64,000 bases of DNA from Marinobacter sediminum (GCF_016820575.1 NZ_JAEMQH010000001.1:1426001-1490000); one strand, 5' to 3'. Counted from the first letter of the stretch, positions 1-9,081 are shown. The notes: generated by a model not told the origin, from the letters alone. A program made the numbers and translations.

Positions 1-438
1 GAGCAGATTGCCCTCACGCAGGCTCGTAGCCTGGCCGTTGTTCAGAAGATCTCTCTGAATAAGGCTTGTGATGTGCTCTTGCACCCGGGTGGTAAACCCC
101 GCGGGCACACGATCCGCCAGATTATGCAGCCACTTCAGGCCTGCTCGGTTGCGAACCAGTATTTTCACCAGGCACGCCAGGGCGTACACCGGTGCCCACA
201 GCAGATTAATTGGGGCCCGAAGCATGTCCCAGCCCAGTGCCATCCGGTTGGTGGCCATAGCCCCGGGGTAATGGAAATGGCGGTCAATAAACGCCGGAAC
301 CCGCGCCCGGCAGTCGGCAAAGTAGCGCGCTATGCCTGAGCGGATGGCCTGTTCTATCTCGGCTTCGGAGACAGGGCCTTCGGACGATGTGGCTGTGGTC
401 ATGGCGAAATTCGGCACAGAGGTTTTGCGAACCGCCAT
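1..438 (-). CDS. DUF6635-like protein, cut by the window edge
   Basis: The reading frame runs off the left edge, so only the first 146 codons are visible and there is no stop. The protein is soluble-looking with a central hydrophobic stretch (LRAPINLLWAPVYALACLV) after a motif ending HFHYPGAMATNRMALGWD. I associate this pattern with the uncharacterised DUF6635 family, from memory and not firmly. It follows rnz on the same strand, with the upstream ATG only 4 nt after the rnz stop, so it is probably the last or a later gene of a DGC-rnz operon. An internal in-frame ATG at 402 is an alternative start, and neither start has a clear Shine-Dalgarno. Function unknown. Confidence 0.6.
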   Translation of the reverse strand, partial: MAVRKTSVPNFAMTTATSSEGPVSEAEIEQAIRSGIARYFADCRARVPAFIDRHFHYPGAMATNRMALGWDMLRAPINLLWAPVYALACLVKILVRNRAGLKWLHNLADRVPAGFTTRVQEHITSLIQRDLLNNGQATSLREGNLL

Positions 439-442
439 GGTA

Positions 443-1420
443 TCAGGGATTTTCGGTGGTCAGGCAGCTCAGTGAAAAATCCTTCTCCAGCCGGTAGGTG
501 TCGAAATCCCGCGCCAGAAAGAGCTTGCCCTGGTAGTGCTGCAGGGCCTCAGCGGCCAGTTGGTTGATGTTGGGTGTACCGCACGGCCCGGATTGGTAGC
601 GCGAGCTGAAATGGGTCAGCACCAGGTTGGGAAGCTGGGCCTGCTGGGCAAACTTGGCCACCTGTTCGGCGGAGCTGTGCTGTGGCCAGGGGCCAACGCG
701 CTCGGACACGTTCTGGGTATAGGTCGCCTCGTGAATCAACAGGTGGCTGCCCAGGCAGGCCTCGGCCAGCAGGGTCGGGTCGTCATTGTCACCGGCGACA
801 ATCAGGCGGCGGGCCACGCGGGGAATCTCCGTGTACTCGTCACTTCTGAGTAAGCGGCCATCCTCCAGTGTGACGTCGTGGCCTTTCTGCAACTCGCCCC
901 AGCTGGGCCCGGGTTCAACCCCATCGTTGCGCAGTTTGTCCTGCCGCAGCTGCCTTTCCAGATTGCGCTCCGTAAACACGTAGGCCCGGCAGGGTACCCG
1001 ATGAGACAGGGCCACTGCCGTGACCGCGAAATGGTCATCCTGCCAGTAGAAATCCGGTGCCTCGGAATCGATGAAATTCAGGGGGTAGCTCAGGCTGGAG
1101 TCGCTGTTGTCGAGCGTGGTGGTGATAAAGCGGTGGGTCTGAACCGGAGCAATGATGTCCAGTGGTTCCGTGCGCCCGAGCATGGAGGCACTGGTGAGCA
1201 ACCCAGGCAGGCCGAAGGTGTGGTCGCCGTGAATGTGGGTGATGAAAATCGCCCGCAGCTGCATCACGGAATAATGCGCCCGCAGCAGTTGGTGCTGGGT
1301 GCCTTCGCCACAGTCCACCAGATACCAGGGCTTATGGCCGGAGTGTGACAGCGCCAGGGCGGTGACGTTGCGTGCCCGTGTTGGGGTACCGGCGGAGGTG
1401 CCGAGAAAGGTGAAGTCCAT
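443..1420 (-). CDS. rnz: Ribonuclease Z (tRNA 3' processing endonuclease, ElaC/RNase BN type)
   Basis: A 325-residue metallo-beta-lactamase-fold nuclease that matures tRNA 3' ends in the cytoplasm. The zinc motif H-x-H-x-D-H is at residues 62-67 (THIHGDH). An N-terminal FLGTSAGTPT strand-turn, a second-metal Asp region (AGDNDD), LLIHEATY and the C-terminal LTHFSSRY histidine complete the family pattern. The length fits the short RNase Z form (E. coli about 305). It lies 17 nt downstream of a diguanylate cyclase gene and is followed at once by the DUF6635 gene, all on the minus strand. The product call is firm; whether it trims or only cuts CCA-less precursors cannot be read from sequence. Confidence 0.93.
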   Translation of the reverse strand: MDFTFLGTSAGTPTRARNVTALALSHSGHKPWYLVDCGEGTQHQLLRAHYSVMQLRAIFITHIHGDHTFGLPGLLTSASMLGRTEPLDIIAPVQTHRFITTTLDNSDSSLSYPLNFIDSEAPDFYWQDDHFAVTAVALSHRVPCRAYVFTERNLERQLRQDKLRNDGVEPGPSWGELQKGHDVTLEDGRLLRSDEYTEIPRVARRLIVAGDNDDPTLLAEACLGSHLLIHEATYTQNVSERVGPWPQHSSAEQVAKFAQQAQLPNLVLTHFSSRYQSGPCGTPNINQLAAEALQHYQGKLFLARDFDTYRLEKDFSLSCLTTENP

Positions 1421-1437
1421 GGTTCCTCGTTGATTGT

Positions 1438-2370
1438 TCAGGGTTGCAAGGTCAAAGAATCCTGGGAAACAACACGGTTGCGTCCAGCTGCCTTGCCGGC
1501 ATAGAGCGCCTCGTCGGCTCTCTTCATCAGCGAAGCGTACGAGCTGTCTTCTGTTGAGAAGGAGGCAACCCCCATGGTGACGGTCACATGGAAGGAGTGG
1601 TGGTCCACCTTGAACTCCTTGCGTTCAACCAATTGGCGGATACGCTCGGCAAACGCCATGGCACTCTGCAACTGAGTGTTGGGCAGGATGATGGCAAACT
1701 CCTCCCCACCGATACGGCATCCGACATCCAGCGGACGTAGTTCCCTCTGAATTATCTTCGCGGTATCGATCAGTACGAGGTCGCCGCCCGCATGGCCGTA
1801 CTGATCATTGATGGTCTTGAAGTGATCGAAATCAAACATGATGACGGACGCGGGTAGCCCCGAGCGAATAAAACCAGAGTGCTGGGCCTCCAGCTGAGTC
1901 TTGAAATGTTTCCGGTTGTAGAAACCGGTCATTTCGTCCGTCCGGGATTCCATCGTCAGCCTGTCTTCCAGCTCCCTCTGATAGGTGACGTCCCTGACCA
2001 GTGCCATGGCTACCCGAACTCCGTCCATGCAGATGGTGTTGATCATGATATCGACCGGTATTTCCGTGCCATCGGCACGCATACCGGTGAATCGTTTGTC
2101 CTCTCCCATGGGACGGGTAACCGGGTTCTGGAAATAGCCATTTACATGCTGCCGGTGCGCGGCCCGATGACGGTCGGGGATGATCATCGACAAATCCGAG
2201 CCTTTCAGGCTATCTGCCGGATAACCAAACATATTTTCAGCTTGAGAGTTGATTAGTGCGATCTTGTGGTCGGTATTCACAATGACGACTGCATCAGGTA
2301 GGGACTCAATAAACGGCAAAAGAGCGCCGGAAGTGGTAACGAGTTTATCGCTGTTTGTCTTGGCGGGCAT
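1438..2370 (-). CDS. PAS-GGDEF diguanylate cyclase
   Basis: A 310-residue cytoplasmic protein with no membrane segment. A PAS domain covers roughly residues 15-135 and a GGDEF domain roughly 142-305. The active-site motif is GGEEF at 221-225. An inhibitory-site RxxD (RPLD, 212-215) lies exactly five residues before it, so the enzyme should make cyclic di-GMP and be product-inhibited. The ligand of the PAS domain is unknown. It is the first gene of a minus-strand run with rnz. The 261-base gap to the divergent hydrolase gene at 2632 should hold both promoters; I saw no clear operator there. Confidence 0.92.
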   Translation of the reverse strand: MPAKTNSDKLVTTSGALLPFIESLPDAVVIVNTDHKIALINSQAENMFGYPADSLKGSDLSMIIPDRHRAAHRQHVNGYFQNPVTRPMGEDKRFTGMRADGTEIPVDIMINTICMDGVRVAMALVRDVTYQRELEDRLTMESRTDEMTGFYNRKHFKTQLEAQHSGFIRSGLPASVIMFDFDHFKTINDQYGHAGGDLVLIDTAKIIQRELRPLDVGCRIGGEEFAIILPNTQLQSAMAFAERIRQLVERKEFKVDHHSFHVTVTMGVASFSTEDSSYASLMKRADEALYAGKAAGRNRVVSQDSLTLQP

Positions 2371-2631
2371 GGCCAGGAGAACCCCGAAAGTTAAGCCTTG
2401 AGCATCGATTAACGACTATAGGTGGTGATGTAAAGAATACCTAACAGCGCTCGCGGAAGCGAAAAAACTGCACCGGTTCCTTTTAGGGGCTTGGCAGAAA
2501 AAACGCTAAATAGGCAGGCTCTTCACTCTCAGGGCGTATACTTTCTGATCAGGCTCGGCTTTTTATGGCACCTGAATCCATGAAACGAGCGCTTAGCATA
2601 GAAGCTGGAGAGTATCAGGAAGGAGGCCTTA

Positions 2632-4017
2632 ATGAGCCAACTGCGCATCAACACCCCCAAGGTCAGATTCTTCACGTTGGCCTCCGGCGGGAGTGTCGCT
2701 TACGCCAGTCATGGCTCTGGTCCTTACCTGCTGGTGCCCGCCTGGTGGGTGAGCCACCTGGAACTCGACTGGCAAGATGAGGACTTTCGGGCATTTTTCG
2801 AATCCCTCGGGCAACACCACACGGTTGTCCGTTACGACCGCCCTGGGGTTGGGCTGAGTGACCGGAAACGATCCCGCTTTGATCTGGACGATGAAGTCGT
2901 CACGCTCACGGAACTGCTTGACCACCTCGGTGCACCCAATTGTTCGCTGTTGGGGATATCTTGCGGCGGACCGGTTGCGACGGTGTTCACCCACCTCAAT
3001 CCCCACAGGGTCGAAAAGCTAATTCTGGTCAGCTCCTTCGTTGATGGCAACGATATCGGGAATGACGCGCTAAAACAGGCGTTGTGCGCCTTGGTTGCAG
3101 CCAGTTGGGGGATGGGCGCCAACGCGATTCTTGATCTTTTCGATCCTGACATGTCAGCTGAGCAGAGGAAATCACTCGCCAAAAGACACAAAGAGTCGGC
3201 ATCGGCGGAGATGGCGGCTCATTTGCTTGGGCTCACGTTCAGAATGGACGCTACCGACGCCGCCCAGAATCTGATCAAGCCAGCCTTGGTTTTGCACCGC
3301 AGCAAAGATAGGACCATTACAGCGGCGGCAGGGCGGCGGTTGGCGGCGATGATTCCGAACGCTCAGTTCAAGAGTCTCGAGGGAAAATCTCATTTGCCGT
3401 GGGTAGGCAAGGAAGCTGACCAGTTTGTGAGGGAAGTTTTAACGTTTACTCAAGGGGGCCACTCTCGAACCCAGGCCGAATTTAATCAATTTCGACAAAT
3501 GGGCGATGTTTGGGTACTAACCTACGATCAAAAAACGGTACACGTGAAGGACGCGTTGGGCCTGCGCGACCTCCATGAACTCATTGGTCATCCGGGGCAG
3601 GATATTCATGCCCGCCTTCTTGCCAATGGTGAGGCCGGAATTGGCCAAGCCAACACCCATGAAGCTGAGATATTGGATGGTCAGGCACTTGGCGCCTACC
3701 GCCAACGATTAATCGACATTGATGCAGCCCAACAGCAAGCTGCGGCGGGTAGAGATGAATCGCTGTATGAGGCGCTTGAAGCCGAACGGGACACCGTACA
3801 GCACGAACTGACGCGCGCCCTGGGGTTATCAGGACGCCAGCGGACTTTCAGTTGCGACAACGAAAAGGCAAGAAAGGCCATATCCGCTCGAATACGAGGC
3901 AGTATTAAGCGTATCGACAGCTTGCACGCAGAGCTGGGTGAACACCTGAGACAGTCGATCCGAACGGGTAATTTTTGCTGTTATGAGCCAGTCGAACCGC
4001 AACGTTGGCGTGTCTAG
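2632..4017 (+). CDS. Alpha/beta hydrolase fused to a signalling-protein C-terminal domain
   Basis: 461 residues with a strong AAGGAGG ribosome site just before the ATG. Residues 1-275 form an alpha/beta hydrolase with nucleophile elbow GISCGG (Ser110), a likely acid at Asp226 (HRSKDRT) and His254 (GKSHLP). Residues about 285-461 are a separate domain: a W-V-L-T-Y-D strand, then KDALGLRDLHELIGHPGQDIH, a charged helix, and an ending AISARIRGSIKRIDSLH...LGEHLRQSIRTGNFCCYEP. I know this tail from actinobacterial multidomain ATPases and LuxR-type regulators, where its role is undefined. The C-terminal half is cysteine-bearing and not catalytic by sight. Hydrolase substrate unknown; a sensor role is inference. 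Confidence 0.75.
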   Translation: MSQLRINTPKVRFFTLASGGSVAYASHGSGPYLLVPAWWVSHLELDWQDEDFRAFFESLGQHHTVVRYDRPGVGLSDRKRSRFDLDDEVVTLTELLDHLGAPNCSLLGISCGGPVATVFTHLNPHRVEKLILVSSFVDGNDIGNDALKQALCALVAASWGMGANAILDLFDPDMSAEQRKSLAKRHKESASAEMAAHLLGLTFRMDATDAAQNLIKPALVLHRSKDRTITAAAGRRLAAMIPNAQFKSLEGKSHLPWVGKEADQFVREVLTFTQGGHSRTQAEFNQFRQMGDVWVLTYDQKTVHVKDALGLRDLHELIGHPGQDIHARLLANGEAGIGQANTHEAEILDGQALGAYRQRLIDIDAAQQQAAAGRDESLYEALEAERDTVQHELTRALGLSGRQRTFSCDNEKARKAISARIRGSIKRIDSLHAELGEHLRQSIRTGNFCCYEPVEPQRWRV

Positions 4018-4231
4018 CGTCAAACCTCCTGTGTGAGACGCCTCTGTCAAAGAAACGGAATCGTAAGCTAGCCGGAATCTGGCAGGCCGCTAGATGAAAG
4101 CTGGCGCCTCTTGTGATGAGACGGGGATAACGCCCCGATCATTTACCAGACGCTTAAATCATCAGTTCAAATTACGTCTCAATTTGATGCCGAGATTGAA
4201 GCCTTGCCTGCACAGGCATGAGGAGGTTCTC

Positions 4232-4969
4232 ATGAATTCCGCTACCAATCGTCGACGTTTTCTGTACTCACTGATCTGCTACGCCGCCGGCGTTGCGTCA
4301 TTGATCTATTTTATCCTCTTCGTAAACGATCTCTTTCTAGCCAACACCGTGAATGGGCCAGTCGAGATCAAGTCGTTGCTGGGGGCGTTGCTGATCAACG
4401 TGTTCGCGATCAGCCTCTTTGGATTGCAGCATAGCGTGATGGCCCGGGGCTCCTTCAAGCGTTGGTTGAGCCGCTTCATCCATCCCAGCATTGAGCGATC
4501 GACCTACCTGCTGGGCACCGCGCTCGTGATAGGAGCTATGTGCGCACTCTGGGTTCCTGTTGGCCCGGTGGTTTGGCGGGTTGAGTCGGAACCCATGGCC
4601 ATGCTGATTCGCGCAGTCGCTTTCTTTGGTTGGGGCACGATGTTAGTGGCTACGTTCATGCTGAATCATTTCGAGTTGTTTGGCCTCAGCCAAACGTTTA
4701 ATCCCATGCGGGGCAGACCGACGCCCGCGAAAGCTTTCAAGACGCCCGGTTTATACCGGATTGTTCGTCACCCCATTCAGGCAGGTATCCTGATCGGGAT
4801 GTGGGCGGTACCGGTTTCAACCACCGGTCATCTTTTGTTCGCTGGGGGGATGACGCTCTACATTTTTGTCGGCCTCTACTTCGAAGAAAAAGACCTGATT
4901 CGCGATTTCGGTGCGACCTATAAAACCTACAAGGCCCGCGTTAAACGGCTGATTCCGTTTATCGCGTGA
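4232..4969 (+). CDS. mddA: Isoprenylcysteine-methyltransferase-type membrane methyltransferase, MddA-like
   Basis: 245 residues from the ATG at 4232, chosen because AGGAGGTTCTC precedes it; an upstream ATG at 4094 would add 46 residues without membrane character. About five hydrophobic segments are visible, beginning FLYSLICYAAGVASLIYFILF. The C-terminal signature RIVRHPIQAGILIGMW followed by YFEEKDLIRDFGATYKTYK matches methanethiol S-methyltransferases (MddA), which make dimethyl sulfide from methanethiol and SAM, and the wider NnrU/ICMT-like group. The gene stands alone between two other plus-strand genes. Specificity for methanethiol is inference from the motif set. Confidence 0.7.
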   Translation: MNSATNRRRFLYSLICYAAGVASLIYFILFVNDLFLANTVNGPVEIKSLLGALLINVFAISLFGLQHSVMARGSFKRWLSRFIHPSIERSTYLLGTALVIGAMCALWVPVGPVVWRVESEPMAMLIRAVAFFGWGTMLVATFMLNHFELFGLSQTFNPMRGRPTPAKAFKTPGLYRIVRHPIQAGILIGMWAVPVSTTGHLLFAGGMTLYIFVGLYFEEKDLIRDFGATYKTYKARVKRLIPFIA

Positions 4970-5089
4970 GTTTTCTGCTAGCAGACGGCTCAGTTGTTAG
5001 GCGGGGCAGGCGGGCAGGCTGTTTACGATTGAACCTGCCTCCATTTTCCGTTAAATCTACGCCTTTACTCACAGAACAGGAGCCCGAAA

Positions 5090-5545
5090 ATGGCGGAAGT
5101 ATCGCTCAAGGAACAATTGGCCAGCGCGGTTAAAGACGCGATGCGCAACAAGGACAAACTCCGGCTTACCACCCTGCGCATGGCGCAGGCTGCGGTCAAA
5201 CAGATCGAGATCGATGAGCGCCGGGAATTGAGTGACGAAGACGTTCTGAAAGTGCTGGATAAAATGCTCAAGCAGCGCCGGGATGCCGCCAGTCAGTACG
5301 ACGATGCCGGCCGCCCGGAGCTGGGTGATAAAGAACGGGCAGAGATGGTGATCATCGAGGAGTTCATGCCCGCAGCGCTCACCGAGGATGATCTGGATGC
5401 CCTGATCCGCACGGCTATCAGCGCAACCGATGCTCAGGGCATGCAGGACATGGGTAAAGTCATGAACGAGTTGCGCCCTCAAGTACTGGGACGGGTTGAT
5501 ATGGCGCATCTGAGCAAGAAGGTAAAGGGGGCGCTCGCGGGCTGA
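5090..5545 (+). CDS. yqeY: GatB/YqeY domain protein
   Basis: A 151-residue soluble protein that is all helix by appearance. It starts MAEVSLKEQLASAVKDAMRNKDK and contains RLTTLRMAQAAVKQIEID and KQRRDAASQYDDAGRPELGDKE. This is the YqeY family, related to the tRNA-binding tail domain of GatB, and the full family length is present. A ribosome site (ACAGGAGC) precedes the ATG. In many gammaproteobacteria yqeY sits between rpsU and dnaG; here it does not. A role in tRNA-dependent amidation or tRNA binding is presumed from the domain, not shown. Confidence 0.88.
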   Translation: MAEVSLKEQLASAVKDAMRNKDKLRLTTLRMAQAAVKQIEIDERRELSDEDVLKVLDKMLKQRRDAASQYDDAGRPELGDKERAEMVIIEEFMPAALTEDDLDALIRTAISATDAQGMQDMGKVMNELRPQVLGRVDMAHLSKKVKGALAG

Positions 5546-5638
5546 CAAGGTTTCCTGTAACCGTTGCCTTGAATTGTGCCTGCCGTGAACTCAGCTATAA
5601 GAGATAGGGACGGCAAGCAGCCAATCAGGAGATCCGCC

Positions 5639-6277
5639 ATGCACGTTTTCATTGCAGGAGCTAACGGCCAAATCGGGCAACACCTGCTGCGGGAAATCGC
5701 AGACAGCAACCACGAGGCACGAGCGCTGATACGGCATCCGGATCAAGGCCCGGAGTTGCAACAACTGGGCGCTACGGAAACGGTCCTGGGTGACCTGGAG
5801 CAGGACTGTAGCGAGGCCATGAGAGGCTGTGATGCGGTCATCTTCGCCGCCGGCTCGGGCCCTCATACAGGCCCGGATAAGACCATCGACGTGGATCAGG
5901 ATGGTGCCATTCGCCTGGTCGATACCGCCAAGGCCATGGGCATCAAGCGATTCATTATCGTGAGCAGCATGGGGGCCGGGGCGCCGGAAAAGGGGCCAGA
6001 AAAACTCCAGCATTATCTGCGGGCCAAGCACAACTCCGATGAACACCTGAAAAACAGCGGCCTGGATTACACCATTGTCCGTCCCGGGCGGCTGACCGAT
6101 GATGATGGTACGGGCAAGGTGACGGTGAGTGCGGGTCTGAAGGACGTCGGCAAGATTCCTCGGCAGGATGTGGCCCGGGTGCTGCTGGCCACGCTTGATT
6201 CAACGAATACAACGAACCGGGTCTTTGACCTGGTGTCGGGCGACACACCGGTGCCTGAGGCACTGGCCACATTCTAA
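5639..6277 (+). CDS. NAD(P)-binding atypical SDR (YwnB-like)
   Basis: 212 residues from the ATG at 5639, chosen for the CAGGAG ribosome site 8 nt upstream; an in-frame GTG at 5576 is less likely. The N-terminal Rossmann motif GANGQIG (residues 7-13) sits directly after the first strand, as in atypical short-chain dehydrogenases. Later motifs are FIIVSSMGAG, AKHNSDEHLKNSGLDYTIVRPGRL and RQDVARVLLATL. These fit the YwnB/BVR-B-like 'SDR family oxidoreductase' group, which lacks a strict Tyr-x-x-x-Lys and is often non-catalytic or stress-linked. A strong hairpin follows the stop. Substrate unknown. Confidence 0.85.
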   Translation: MHVFIAGANGQIGQHLLREIADSNHEARALIRHPDQGPELQQLGATETVLGDLEQDCSEAMRGCDAVIFAAGSGPHTGPDKTIDVDQDGAIRLVDTAKAMGIKRFIIVSSMGAGAPEKGPEKLQHYLRAKHNSDEHLKNSGLDYTIVRPGRLTDDDGTGKVTVSAGLKDVGKIPRQDVARVLLATLDSTNTTNRVFDLVSGDTPVPEALATF

Positions 6278-6289
6278 GATTATCCGAAG

Positions 6290-6340
6290 TTCACCGGGCC
6301 CGGTTAAATACCGTACCGGGCCTGTGAATTGCTTTTCCTT
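6290..6340 (+). terminator. Rho-independent terminator after the SDR gene
   Basis: A long GC-rich stem is formed by TTCACCGGGCCCGGT and, after a short loop, ACCGGGCCTGTGAA (its near-perfect reverse complement). The run TTGCTTTTCCTTT follows on the plus strand. It sits 13 nt after the stop of the SDR gene and before the VWA gene. Confidence 0.75.
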
Positions 6341-6393
6341 TGCCCTACGCTTGTAGCCATAACGCAGTCAGCCCGAGCGGTGGTCAAGCGCCT

Positions 6394-7089
6394 ATGTCCG
6401 ATAAAGAACTTCGCACCAAATCTGATAAACAGTCTATCGAACAGTTTATCCATCAGGTCCAGAAACTGCCCAAGGGCGGCGGTGTTAAGGGCCGGCTGAT
6501 CTTCGCTCTGGACGCCACAGCGAGCCGCGAGGCGACCTGGGACGAGGCCTGCCATTTGCAGAGTGAGCTGTTCCTGGCCACCAAAGATCTCGGTGGCCTG
6601 GCCATTCAGCTGTGTTACTACCGCGGCTTTCGGGAGTTCAAGGCGACCGGTTTTGTCACTGAAACGGGCCAACTGCTGAGCCTGATGAATGGTGTGTCTT
6701 GCCTGGGTGGCCGCACCCAGATCAGCCGGGTGCTGGCCCACGCCGTGAGCGAAACCCGCACCCAGCCTGTGAAAGCCGTGGTGTTCATCGGCGATTGCTG
6801 CGAGGAACCGGTGGACGAGCTCTGCCATACCGCCGGTGAACTGGGCATGCTGCGCACCCCGGTGTTCATGTTCCATGAGGGCGACGATGCCCATGCCCGG
6901 GCGGTGTTCCAGCAGGTGAGCAAGCTTTCGGGTGGCGCCTATGCGCCCTTTGATCGCAACAGTCCGCAAGTGTTGAAGGATCTTATGGCTGCGGTTGCGG
7001 TCTATGCGTCCGGGGGAGCCAAGGCCTTGGAGGATTTTTCCAACCATAGCTCTCCGGAAGTGAAGCGCCTGACCAAGCAACTCAGATAA
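6394..7089 (+). CDS. VWA-like domain protein
   Basis: 231 residues from the ATG at 6394; a TTG start at 6340 would add a stretch that overlaps the terminator, so the later start is preferred. The core has a MIDAS-like DATAS motif (FALDATASREATWDEA) near residue 40, a strand-loop AVVFIGDCCEEPVDELC, and VFMFHEGDD, as in von Willebrand factor A-type metal-binding domains. No signal peptide or membrane segment is seen. It is 43 nt upstream of a membrane-anchored DnaJ-domain gene on the same strand; the two probably form an operon. Role unknown, perhaps assembly or chaperone support for a protein complex (inference). Confidence 0.75.
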   Translation: MSDKELRTKSDKQSIEQFIHQVQKLPKGGGVKGRLIFALDATASREATWDEACHLQSELFLATKDLGGLAIQLCYYRGFREFKATGFVTETGQLLSLMNGVSCLGGRTQISRVLAHAVSETRTQPVKAVVFIGDCCEEPVDELCHTAGELGMLRTPVFMFHEGDDAHARAVFQQVSKLSGGAYAPFDRNSPQVLKDLMAAVAVYASGGAKALEDFSNHSSPEVKRLTKQLR

Positions 7090-7132
7090 GGTAGATCGCG
7101 ACAATGGTGGGCCGATTAGCCCGGAGTTCCGA

Positions 7133-7855
7133 GTGCAGATAACGCTAATTTTTCTCGTGATGTCGTTGTTTGCGGCGTTGTGGCTGCGCAGCCTGCCGCG
7201 GAAACAGCGGGGGCCGGCGGCCATCAGATTGTCGTTAATCGTGGGTACTGTCATTGTGGTTGTGCTGGCGGTGACTGGCCGTTTGCACTTCGTATTCGCC
7301 TTGCTGGCGTTCCTGTATCCGCTGCTGCGCCGGGTGCTGCCGTCTCTCCTGACGGGAGGTCTGACCGGCGGCGGTGCCAAGGCCAAACCAGGTAACCAGT
7401 CCCATGTTGCCAGCGAAGTCCTCGAAATGAGCCTGGACCATGACTCCGGAACCATGGACGGCACGATACTGACGGGGCCCATGGCCGGCCGGACACTGTC
7501 GGACTTGGGCGAGAGTGAGTTCCTTGAGCTGTTACGCTACTGCCGGGCTCAGGATGAGGACTCGGCCCGGTTGCTGGAAACCTACCTGGATCGGCGCTTT
7601 GGCGACTCCTGGCGCGCGGATGATGAGGCTGGCTCTAACACTGGAGGCTCTGGCGAGAGCAGCAGCGGTAGCAGTGCCAGTGGCCCGCTGACCGAGAGCG
7701 AAGCCTTGGACATTCTGGGCCTGGAACCCGGTGCCAGCCGAGAAGACATTATTCAGGCGCACCGCCGGATGATGCAGAAAGTGCACCCGGATCATGGTGG
7801 TAGCAACTACCTGGCCGCTCGTATCAACGAGGCGAAGGAGTGCCTGCTGGGCTGA
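7133..7855 (+). CDS. Membrane-anchored DnaJ (J-domain) protein
   Basis: 240 residues, GTG start at 7133 with GGAG a few nt upstream. Two hydrophobic segments occupy about residues 3-15 and 30-60. A middle section of about 80 residues (LEMSLDHDSGTMDGTILTGPMAG) and a Ser/Gly linker follow. A C-terminal J domain (about 185-240) begins SEALDILGLEPGASREDI and carries the HPD triad (KVHPDHGGSNYLAARI). The architecture matches the DjlA/Tim14-like proteins that place a J domain at the inner membrane to recruit DnaK. It is coupled with the upstream VWA gene. Confidence 0.85.
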   Translation: MQITLIFLVMSLFAALWLRSLPRKQRGPAAIRLSLIVGTVIVVVLAVTGRLHFVFALLAFLYPLLRRVLPSLLTGGLTGGGAKAKPGNQSHVASEVLEMSLDHDSGTMDGTILTGPMAGRTLSDLGESEFLELLRYCRAQDEDSARLLETYLDRRFGDSWRADDEAGSNTGGSGESSSGSSASGPLTESEALDILGLEPGASREDIIQAHRRMMQKVHPDHGGSNYLAARINEAKECLLG

Positions 7856-7971
7856 CGATAGCTTTGCGTTGAATGCACGTGTCGATAGACACAGATCAAC
7901 TTCGGCACCTCAGATCTGTACTAACCTCGGAGGTATCTGTTTGCTACCTCGTCAACTGACAGGAGGTTGGT

Positions 7972-9081
7972 ATGAGGGGTTATTTTGTGGAGTTCGGCTT
8001 CATCATCGCTTCATGGCTGGTGTGTGGCAGCACGGTTGCGATTGCCCAAAACTATTCCGGGTCCGAAAGCTGCCAAGGCTGCCACCAGGAAATCTACGAG
8101 CAGTACCAGAAATCCGGCCATCCCTATAAGATTCAAGCCGTGAAGGGCGCACCGCCCTCATACCCTCCCGGCACCTCGCCTGGCGTTCCGCACCCTCCAC
8201 TTGATGAAGACTGGAAGACCATCAGTTACGTGATCGGTGGCTTTGGTTGGAAGGCCCGCTTCATGGATCAGGAGGGTTACATTCTTACCGGTGCAAACCG
8301 TCAGTACAATCTGCCGAATTCGAACCTGGGCACGGATGCTCACTGGGTGGCTTATGAGGGCAGCGAGCTATCCCGAAAACCCTACACCTGCGGCGATTGC
8401 CACACCACCGGGTGGGTAGCCACGGGTGCCGATGGGCCGCATCAGGATGGGTTGCCAGGTATTCACGGAACCTGGGTGGGGCCCGGGGTTACCTGCGAAG
8501 CCTGTCATGGGGCCAGCGCCGCTCATGTTGCCAGCCCAAAAGAGTTCAAGCCGACCACGGAGGAGAACTGCGGATCCTGTCATTCGCGAGGTGACCCCCA
8601 TCAGATCGACGCAAAGGGAGGGCTTATCCGGCATCATGAGCAGTATGAGGATTTGCTGGCTTCTCCTCACAAGGCCCTTGCCTGTGGCACCTGTCATGAT
8701 CCGCATAAGAGCACGGTCTATCAGGCTGGCGGTTATCTGGGCGATGACAAGACCTGCAAGAGCTGCCATCAGAACGTTGAAATCAAACTAGCTGCCAAAG
8801 CGGACGTGGCCTGCCAGACTTGCCACATGCCTCATGCCGTGAAATCTGCGACCTCGACCACCGTGACTTTTGCCGATGGCAGCGTACCGAAAGGAGATCT
8901 TCGGACCCACATCCATCGCATCAGCACGGATCCCAACTGGAAGATGTTTACCGATGACGGCAACTTTGTACGCGTGGACGACGAAGGAAAGGCCTACCTG
9001 ACTCTGGATCATGCGTGCCTGACCTGTCATGTCAATAAAGACAGGAAGTGGGCGCAAACCCATGCAGAAAAAGTCCATTGA
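7972..9081 (+). CDS. Periplasmic octaheme c-type cytochrome
   Basis: 369 residues with a strong ribosome site (AGGAGG). A signal peptide spans about residues 1-25 (cut after AIA, before QNYSG). Eight CxxCH heme-binding motifs are present in order: CQGCH, CGDCH, CEACH, CGSCH, CGTCH, CKSCH, CQTCH and CLTCH. The His-rich environment suggests bis-His ligation. The set resembles the cytochrome c554/octaheme families that pass electrons in the periplasm, but I see no catalytic lysine-ligated motif, so a pure electron carrier is as likely as a reductase. The 3' end overlaps an NqrC-like FMN protein gene, implying one transcript. Upstream, a small repeat GTGTC-GATA-GACAC lies at 7879-7892. Confidence 0.9.
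   Translation: MRGYFVEFGFIIASWLVCGSTVAIAQNYSGSESCQGCHQEIYEQYQKSGHPYKIQAVKGAPPSYPPGTSPGVPHPPLDEDWKTISYVIGGFGWKARFMDQEGYILTGANRQYNLPNSNLGTDAHWVAYEGSELSRKPYTCGDCHTTGWVATGADGPHQDGLPGIHGTWVGPGVTCEACHGASAAHVASPKEFKPTTEENCGSCHSRGDPHQIDAKGGLIRHHEQYEDLLASPHKALACGTCHDPHKSTVYQAGGYLGDDKTCKSCHQNVEIKLAAKADVACQTCHMPHAVKSATSTTVTFADGSVPKGDLRTHIHRISTDPNWKMFTDDGNFVRVDDEGKAYLTLDHACLTCHVNKDRKWAQTHAEKVH

Noticed and set aside
4990..5010. GTTAGGC near 5000, 27054, 38597 and 42643 as integron attC core sites
   Set aside because: No matching RYYYAAC partner, no cassette-size spacing and no integrase; three of the four sit in gene leaders or promoters.
6304..7482. 392-codon minus-strand frame opposite the VWA and DnaJ genes
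   Set aside because: Shadow of two supported genes; low-complexity and no ribosome site.
7879..7892. GTGTC-GATA-GACAC as an FNR or other operator of the cytochrome gene
   Set aside because: Only 5-bp arms and no match to the FNR consensus TTGAT-N4-ATCAA; kept only as a remark in the gene entry.
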